From Sphingobacterium sp. UBA5670 (GTDB lineage Bacteria; Bacteroidota; Bacteroidia; Sphingobacteriales; Sphingobacteriaceae): a stretch of 35,768 nt of DNA. A program made the position numbers and the translations under genes. The stretch's first letter is position 1. Each line of letters begins with the position of its first letter. The stretch is from assembly GCF_002420705.1 (NCBI RefSeq), contig NZ_DIIM01000013.1, forward strand, positions 234,589 to 270,356, given 5' to 3'. Below the pieces are notes generated by a model, which was not told where the DNA came from, did no database searches, and worked only from the letters and a program-made list of their open reading frames with translations. Positions 31,348-35,768 of the stretch are shown here, piece after piece.

Positions 31348-33534
31348 ATGCTGAAAAAATATTTTTACTTTCTTTTGTTGCTGATCTTACCTTCGCTTGT
31401 TCGATCGGAGAGTTATCCTGAAGTTTTATTTGACAATAGCGTTATCAACGGGAGTTATGCTAAAAGTATTGCTCATTATACAGGTGAATCATGGATACAG
31501 AATGTGAGTTATAGCTTACCTGTGTCCGATAGTTTGTTTTTTACTCCGGGCAATTCGCTTTCGCTGCGGTATGTTTCTTCTCCCAATGGAAAATGGGAAG
31601 CAAGCATTTTAAACGACAAGCAGAAATTCCCCTATTTAATCGCTAAAGATGACCATCTGACCTTTAAATTGTTTGTTCAAAGCAACACAGAGAAAGGACA
31701 ATTGCCTAAAGTCACCTTGCAGCAAAATGATACAAGGACGAATGCGGTGGATATTGCAAATTATATCGATGATTTTGCTTATGATACTTGGCTTAATGTT
31801 TCTATTCCAATTACTAAATTTGCTGGAATTTCAATGGGTAAGTCTGTTTCAGCCTTAGTTCTGGAACAAAATGGAACTTCTCTGCGGACAAATCAATTGT
31901 TTATCGATCAAATTGAGTTTTTACCCAAAAACTATCCAAAGGTAAAACTGTCATCGGCCGCCATTTTGTCGAAAATAAGTTCTGTGGATAAACAAGTGGA
32001 ACTGGTTTGGCAATTACCGTTGACCCCAAGTATTCGCTATGTAAAAATTTATCGTTCGGAAGATAAACTTAATTTTCAGCCGATTGCAATTTTACCCATC
32101 TATGTGCAAAAATCGTTGGATAGGGTGGATGAATATAACAAACCTTATTATTATAAGATAGCTTGGGTAGACTATAATTATGTTGAATCTCCTTTTTCCG
32201 AAGTTAGGGAGGTACAGACAAAAAAAGGTACGGATGCGGAGATGTTAAATTTTATTCGGAATGCACATGTCAACTATTTTATAGATAATTATGATGTAAA
32301 TAGCGGTATGTTCCTGCCCGATAGAGGCAATAGACAGGCTATTGTATCCACCAACGAAACTGGTTATGCGATCTTAGGCTTGCTTGTGGCGGGGGAAAAT
32401 AACCTGATTTCGAGGCAGGCTCTTTTGCTCAGGTTAGCACGAATGGTGAAATTTTTAGGAAGCGCACAACAGCATCAAGGTGTCTTTACAGCACTTTATG
32501 ATGGTCGTTCAGGGGTGCCTTATTATCGCGATTCAATTCCAACGTATGATTTGCGTGGGACATCGCATATCATGGAATCGCTTTTAATCGCCCGACAGTA
32601 TTTCTCTAAAGATAATCCCGAAGAACAGGCGCTGAGAAATAACATTACCAAACTCTGGGAACGTATAAATTGGAACTATTTTACGGATGCAAATAATGCT
32701 GATGTACTTTGGAACAAATGGTCTCCAGTAGACAGTACAGCTAGGTCTAGACTGCTGGGAGGGTTTAATGAGAGTTTGGGGACCTACTTACTGGCGATGT
32801 CTTCACCGACACATCCTCTACCGATTTCAGCCTATACCAATGGATTTGCCACCAAACATAAAGGTAATGAATTGTATTTTGGAGATGAATCCAATGATTT
32901 GGCTCCTGAGCTGCGGATGAAGTTGAATGACTCATTGGCGCGTTCAATAAGTACCAACCCTTTAATTGGTGATGCGGGAAATACCGGAGCTTCAATTTAT
33001 TCCGATGACAAAGTTATTTTTGCTAAAAATATCGCGGGAGGCAGTTTGAATGAATCATTAATGTCCGTTTATCGCCCTTTTCTTATTATGGATCCTAAGG
33101 GAAAAGTAGATGATTTTGTGGATTACAAGAAGTATTTGTCGGATTATATCCTTGCTTATAAGCGCAGAGATAATGAAATGAGCATAGGGACACGATTTAC
33201 GGATATCTGGGGAGTAGAAAATGTTGAAGATACTTATCGGGGATATTTAGTAAATCCTGCAATATCTATTGCAGCTTATCCGTTTGAAAAAGAGATTGCA
33301 CTAAAAGCCTTACGAAAGTTCTATGAAGAATATGCCGATGTGCTATTTACACAATATGGTTTTAGAAGCTGGATCGATATTAAAAATAACGATGTCTCTG
33401 AAAGCTATCGCGCAAGGAATCAGGCAACAATTGCGGTGATGATCGAGAATGCAAATTCGGGTATGATCTGGAAATTATACGAAAATATCCCTGAAGTGAA
33501 AAAGACCATGGAAAAAGTATATACCAAGAAATAG
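31348..33534 (+). CDS. Secreted multidomain glycoamylase-like protein (GH144-type fold), with N-terminal jelly-roll and FN3-like domains
   Basis: A 728-residue secreted protein. Residues 1-20 are a signal peptide (LLLLILPSLVRS). Residues about 25-195 form a beta-rich, carbohydrate-binding-like domain. Residues about 200-292 resemble a fibronectin type III domain (VELVWQLPLTPSIRYVKIYRS... YYYKIAWVDY). Residues about 297-725 form an (alpha/alpha)6 glycoamylase domain (PF10091 type): HVNYFIDNYDVNSGMFLPDR, ETGYAILGLLVAGENNLIS, the RGTSHIMESLLIARQYF segment, and GGFNESLGTYLLAMSSPTHPLP. Related GH144 enzymes act on beta-1,2-glucans; the common name glucoamylase may be misleading. The catalytic part is divergent, so the substrate is uncertain. 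It may be co-expressed with the OmpA lipoprotein 98 nt later. Confidence 0.75.
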   Translation: MLKKYFYFLLLLILPSLVRSESYPEVLFDNSVINGSYAKSIAHYTGESWIQNVSYSLPVSDSLFFTPGNSLSLRYVSSPNGKWEASILNDKQKFPYLIAKDDHLTFKLFVQSNTEKGQLPKVTLQQNDTRTNAVDIANYIDDFAYDTWLNVSIPITKFAGISMGKSVSALVLEQNGTSLRTNQLFIDQIEFLPKNYPKVKLSSAAILSKISSVDKQVELVWQLPLTPSIRYVKIYRSEDKLNFQPIAILPIYVQKSLDRVDEYNKPYYYKIAWVDYNYVESPFSEVREVQTKKGTDAEMLNFIRNAHVNYFIDNYDVNSGMFLPDRGNRQAIVSTNETGYAILGLLVAGENNLISRQALLLRLARMVKFLGSAQQHQGVFTALYDGRSGVPYYRDSIPTYDLRGTSHIMESLLIARQYFSKDNPEEQALRNNITKLWERINWNYFTDANNADVLWNKWSPVDSTARSRLLGGFNESLGTYLLAMSSPTHPLPISAYTNGFATKHKGNELYFGDESNDLAPELRMKLNDSLARSISTNPLIGDAGNTGASIYSDDKVIFAKNIAGGSLNESLMSVYRPFLIMDPKGKVDDFVDYKKYLSDYILAYKRRDNEMSIGTRFTDIWGVENVEDTYRGYLVNPAISIAAYPFEKEIALKALRKFYEEYADVLFTQYGFRSWIDIKNNDVSESYRARNQATIAVMIENANSGMIWKLYENIPEVKKTMEKVYTKK

Positions 33535-33632
33535 ATTTGTTACGTTAGATAGGGCGGGGGAAAGATGTCTTATTGGACTTTTTTCGTTATATTTACAGTG
33601 CTTAAATCGATATTAAATACGCTAGAAACGAC

Positions 33633-34154
33633 ATGCTTAGAAAAATTAATTTGGGGATTTTAACCTTATGTGCAAGTTTATCGTTATTTTCCTGTAAACA
33701 ACAAGCTATTGTAGTCAATCCAGGTGCTGTTGTAACAAAAGATGGAACTGATGATGGATTGAAAAATGTGAAGAAGGATTTTAATGATGCTAAAAGAACT
33801 GATGAAGGGATTAAGTTTAGTATATCGTCCGATTTATTGTTTCCAACAAACTCTTCTTATTTGTCTGAAAAGGCAAAAACCGAAGTCAGTAAATTGGCTT
33901 TGATCTTAAAAGAAAGCAATAATAAGATTAAAGTCGATGGATATACAGATGCAACAGGTACTGTTGAGTATAATCAATGGCTTTCTGATAAAAGAGCTGC
34001 TTCAGTGAAGAAGTTCTTAGTGGATTCAGGTGTTGCTGAATCACGCATCACGGCGAAAGGTTTTGGTCAGTCAAATCCGGTTGGCGATAATAAAACTCCC
34101 GAAGGACGTCAAAAAAACAGAAGAGTGGAAGTTACTATTTTAGATAAAAAATAG
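33633..34154 (+). CDS. OmpA-family outer-membrane lipoprotein (peptidoglycan-binding)
   Basis: A 173-residue lipoprotein. A lipobox LFSC with C21 ends the signal peptide; a short linker (22-60) leads to an OmpA C-terminal domain (about 65-173). Family landmarks are FPTNSSYLSEKAKTEVSKLA (70-89), KVDGYTDATGTVEYNQWLSDKRAASVKKFL (about 107-136) and the C-terminal GRQKNRRVEVTIL motif with the peptidoglycan-binding arginines. It should tether the outer membrane to the cell wall, like Pal. It has no beta barrel. It lies 98 nt after the glycoamylase gene and is followed by a terminator (34179-34215). Confidence 0.92.
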   Translation: MLRKINLGILTLCASLSLFSCKQQAIVVNPGAVVTKDGTDDGLKNVKKDFNDAKRTDEGIKFSISSDLLFPTNSSYLSEKAKTEVSKLALILKESNNKIKVDGYTDATGTVEYNQWLSDKRAASVKKFLVDSGVAESRITAKGFGQSNPVGDNKTPEGRQKNRRVEVTILDKK

Positions 34155-34178
34155 TTTATCTCATCAAATTCTTAATAT

Positions 34179-34215
34179 AAAAAAAGCGAGATATTTTAAA
34201 TATCCCGCTTTTTTT
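34179..34215 (+). terminator. Terminator after the OmpA lipoprotein gene
   Basis: Arms of A-rich plus GCG and GATATTT (34179-34196) pair with AAATATC plus CGC and a T-run (34198-34215), with one A-C mismatch. It lies 25 nt past the stop codon. The 143 nt up to the chromate transporter start contain no clear promoter. Confidence 0.7.
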
Positions 34216-34358
34216 ATACGGTTATATATAGGGGCCAAACCTCTTTGATAAGAGTTCCATGCATTAACTGTTCTTAAATACGAGCAGTGGAATAAAGTTT
34301 ATTTTGTGGGATTGATTGTCAATACAAGATAAGCTTAATAGAAATAGAGTTTAAAACA

Positions 34359-35687
34359 ATGAATTTAGAAGAAGAAGATAAGGGACAAAAGCCGATTTTT
34401 TGGGAAGCGATGCGGTTTTGGTTTGTGTTAGGCTGGATAAGTTTTGGTGGAACAACCGGTCATGTGACAATTATGCATGATTTTTTGGTTGAAAAGAAGA
34501 AGTGGGTAAGCAACAAGAAGTTTTTTCAGGCGCTCAACGCATGTATGTTGCTCCCCGGCCCCGAAGCACATCAATTGACCATCTATCTCGGCTGGAAATT
34601 ACATGGCTTGAAAGGAGGTGTCCTTGCCGGATTATTTTTTATTGTTCCTTCGCTTCTTATTATATTTGGACTCAGTTCAATATACGCACACTATGGTAAT
34701 TCCGCATTGCTGATGGCCTTATTTTCAGGCTTAAAACCGGCAGTTCTAGGAATTATTATATTTGCAACTTTTCGGGTGGGACAGAAATCGCTTGTCAGTG
34801 GATGGCATTATGGGGTTGCATTGGCGGCTTTTTTTCTGTCATATTTTGTTGAGGTACCCATGCCTTGGATTATTGTTGGCGTAATAGCTTTTGGTATACT
34901 TTTATATTCCATTTTATCGAAAACCTCTAAAATAGATACTAGTCTAGAAAATGATGGCGAGAAACTCGAATCGTCGTACTTTATCAATACCCTCGAAAAG
35001 CTTCCGTCTTTATCCTATCGTCGTATTTTTGCTCAGATTTTGTTGTTTTTTTTACTCTGGTTGATTCCATTTTCCACATTACTGTTTTTTACGGTTGATA
35101 CAGATTTTTGGAAAACACTTTCGTTTTTGTTTACAAAATCTGCCTATCTGACGATCGGAGGTTCCTATACCGTTATTCCCTATGTTGCTGCTCTTGTGAC
35201 AGAAAAATTGCTGTGGCTTACAAAGAGTCAGATGATCGATGGATTTGCACTTGCAGAGACGACGCCGGGACCTTTGGTGGTTGTATTGGCTTATGTAGGG
35301 TTTATGGCTGGCTTCAATCATTTTCAACAGTCCTATACCATGGCGGCGATAGGTTTGGCTGCTACGGCGTATTTTACCTTTTTGCCAAACTTTGCTCTCA
35401 TTTTTGTGGGGGCACCACTGATTGAGCGGGCGCAAAAAAATGTAGGGATACAATACGTCCTATCTTTAGTGACAGCATCAGTGGTCGGAGTAATAGTTAA
35501 TTTAGCCTGTTATTTGGGGCAAGGGATTCTATTTGCGCAGGGTATAGGTGCATGGTTTTCAATCGATCCCATTGCAGTCGTTTGGTTGCTTTTTTCCGTT
35601 TTTCTTTTGTTTAAATATAGAATTGGCATGTTAAAACTTATTTTGCTGAGCTTGATCTATGGCTTTGTCTTATTTTTATGGCGGTAA
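34359..35687 (+). CDS. chrA: Chromate transporter, two-domain (long-chain CHR) family
   Basis: Integral membrane protein of 442 residues in the CHR superfamily, whose characterised members expel chromate. The first CHR domain (about 18-190) has GWISFGGTTGHVTIMHDFLVEKKKWV and LPGPEAHQLTIYLGWKLHG (65-83), hallmark motifs. A hydrophilic linker (about 188-212) follows, and the second CHR domain (about 225-440) has LTIGGSYTVIPYVAALV and ALAETTPGPLVVVLAYVGFMAGF. The two related halves are the long-chain form. No chrB, chrC or other resistance genes are nearby, so a role in metal resistance is family-based only. The last 81 nt of the window (35688-35768) hold nothing I can call. Confidence 0.88.
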   Translation: MNLEEEDKGQKPIFWEAMRFWFVLGWISFGGTTGHVTIMHDFLVEKKKWVSNKKFFQALNACMLLPGPEAHQLTIYLGWKLHGLKGGVLAGLFFIVPSLLIIFGLSSIYAHYGNSALLMALFSGLKPAVLGIIIFATFRVGQKSLVSGWHYGVALAAFFLSYFVEVPMPWIIVGVIAFGILLYSILSKTSKIDTSLENDGEKLESSYFINTLEKLPSLSYRRIFAQILLFFLLWLIPFSTLLFFTVDTDFWKTLSFLFTKSAYLTIGGSYTVIPYVAALVTEKLLWLTKSQMIDGFALAETTPGPLVVVLAYVGFMAGFNHFQQSYTMAAIGLAATAYFTFLPNFALIFVGAPLIERAQKNVGIQYVLSLVTASVVGVIVNLACYLGQGILFAQGIGAWFSIDPIAVVWLLFSVFLLFKYRIGMLKLILLSLIYGFVLFLWR

Positions 35688-35768
35688 GATAAATATATCC
35701 ATCTAGGGATGAGCTTCGCAGACAATTTTATTAAATTGAAGCGAATAAACAAGAAAAGCCCATCGACT

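Noticed and set aside
35079..35453. Leftward 124-codon ORF opposite chrA
   Set aside because: A shadow of the second CHR domain, with basic low-complexity composition and no family match.
1..35768. CRISPR array, insertion sequence, prophage or integrative element
   Set aside because: No direct-repeat array, transposase, integrase or phage gene was seen; the tRNA-Lys has no adjacent duplicated 3' end that I can spot.

Overview
The window looks like chromosomal DNA of a Bacteroidota member close to Sphingobacterium/Pedobacter (Sphingobacteriaceae). The evidence is AT-rich DNA, A-rich start regions without obvious Shine-Dalgarno sites, several Bacteroidota-type -7 elements (TAnnTTTG, sometimes with a TTG/TTTG about 18-20 nt upstream), twin-arginine-led sugar enzymes, a zinc-free type B L31, and the gene families present. 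The genus is inferred from family resemblance, not from a search. I see no transposase, integrase, CRISPR array, SusC/SusD pair or rRNA. Gene order is dense and mostly housekeeping or metabolic.

Layout. (1) 78-4380: a rightward group of DacB-type D,D-carboxypeptidase, UMF1-family MFS permease, LutA/YkgE-like CCG-domain protein and an exported xylose-isomerase-like TIM barrel. (2) 4660-7907: a tandem pair of closely related POT/PTR2 peptide transporters, ending at a perfect 46-nt palindrome shared with the convergent CNNM/CorC-type membrane protein. (3) 9446-12855: a divergent pair of GH109-like (alpha-N-acetylgalactosaminidase type) NAD-dependent glycosidase and NahK-like N-acetylhexosamine 1-kinase around two LacI/GalR-type operators, followed by a CBM9-like protein. 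(4) 12880-18341: DUF2853, L31 type B, then a tight operon of GlmU-like sugar nucleotidyltransferase, tpiA, prmA and mpl, then a small XRE regulator. (5) 18479-21793: a second tandem POT pair, more diverged. (6) 21848-24685: leftward acyl-ACP desaturase and rightward sufS-sufE. (7) 24764-27527: a leftward cluster of PhnB-like VOC, a DUF1801/OmdA fusion, a second DUF1801 protein and an AHSA1-like SRPBCC protein. (8) 27802-35687: secreted GH29 alpha-L-fucosidase, tRNA-Lys(UUU), accA, a secreted multidomain glycoamylase (GH144-like), an OmpA lipoprotein and a two-domain chromate transporter.

How the genes may work together. The most coherent system is region 3. A GH109 enzyme would release GalNAc (or GlcNAc) and a NahK-type kinase would phosphorylate the sugar at C1, under a LacI-family regulator encoded elsewhere. 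The GH29 fucosidase farther along would fit use of fucosylated, blood-group- or mucin-like glycans, but it is not linked to that operon. Four POT transporters, a D,D-carboxypeptidase and Mpl suggest active uptake and recycling of peptides and murein peptides, which is inference only. No gene here is clearly a new defence or mobile system. The least characterised loci are the DUF1801/OmdA/VOC/SRPBCC cluster, DUF2853 and the modular glycoamylase.
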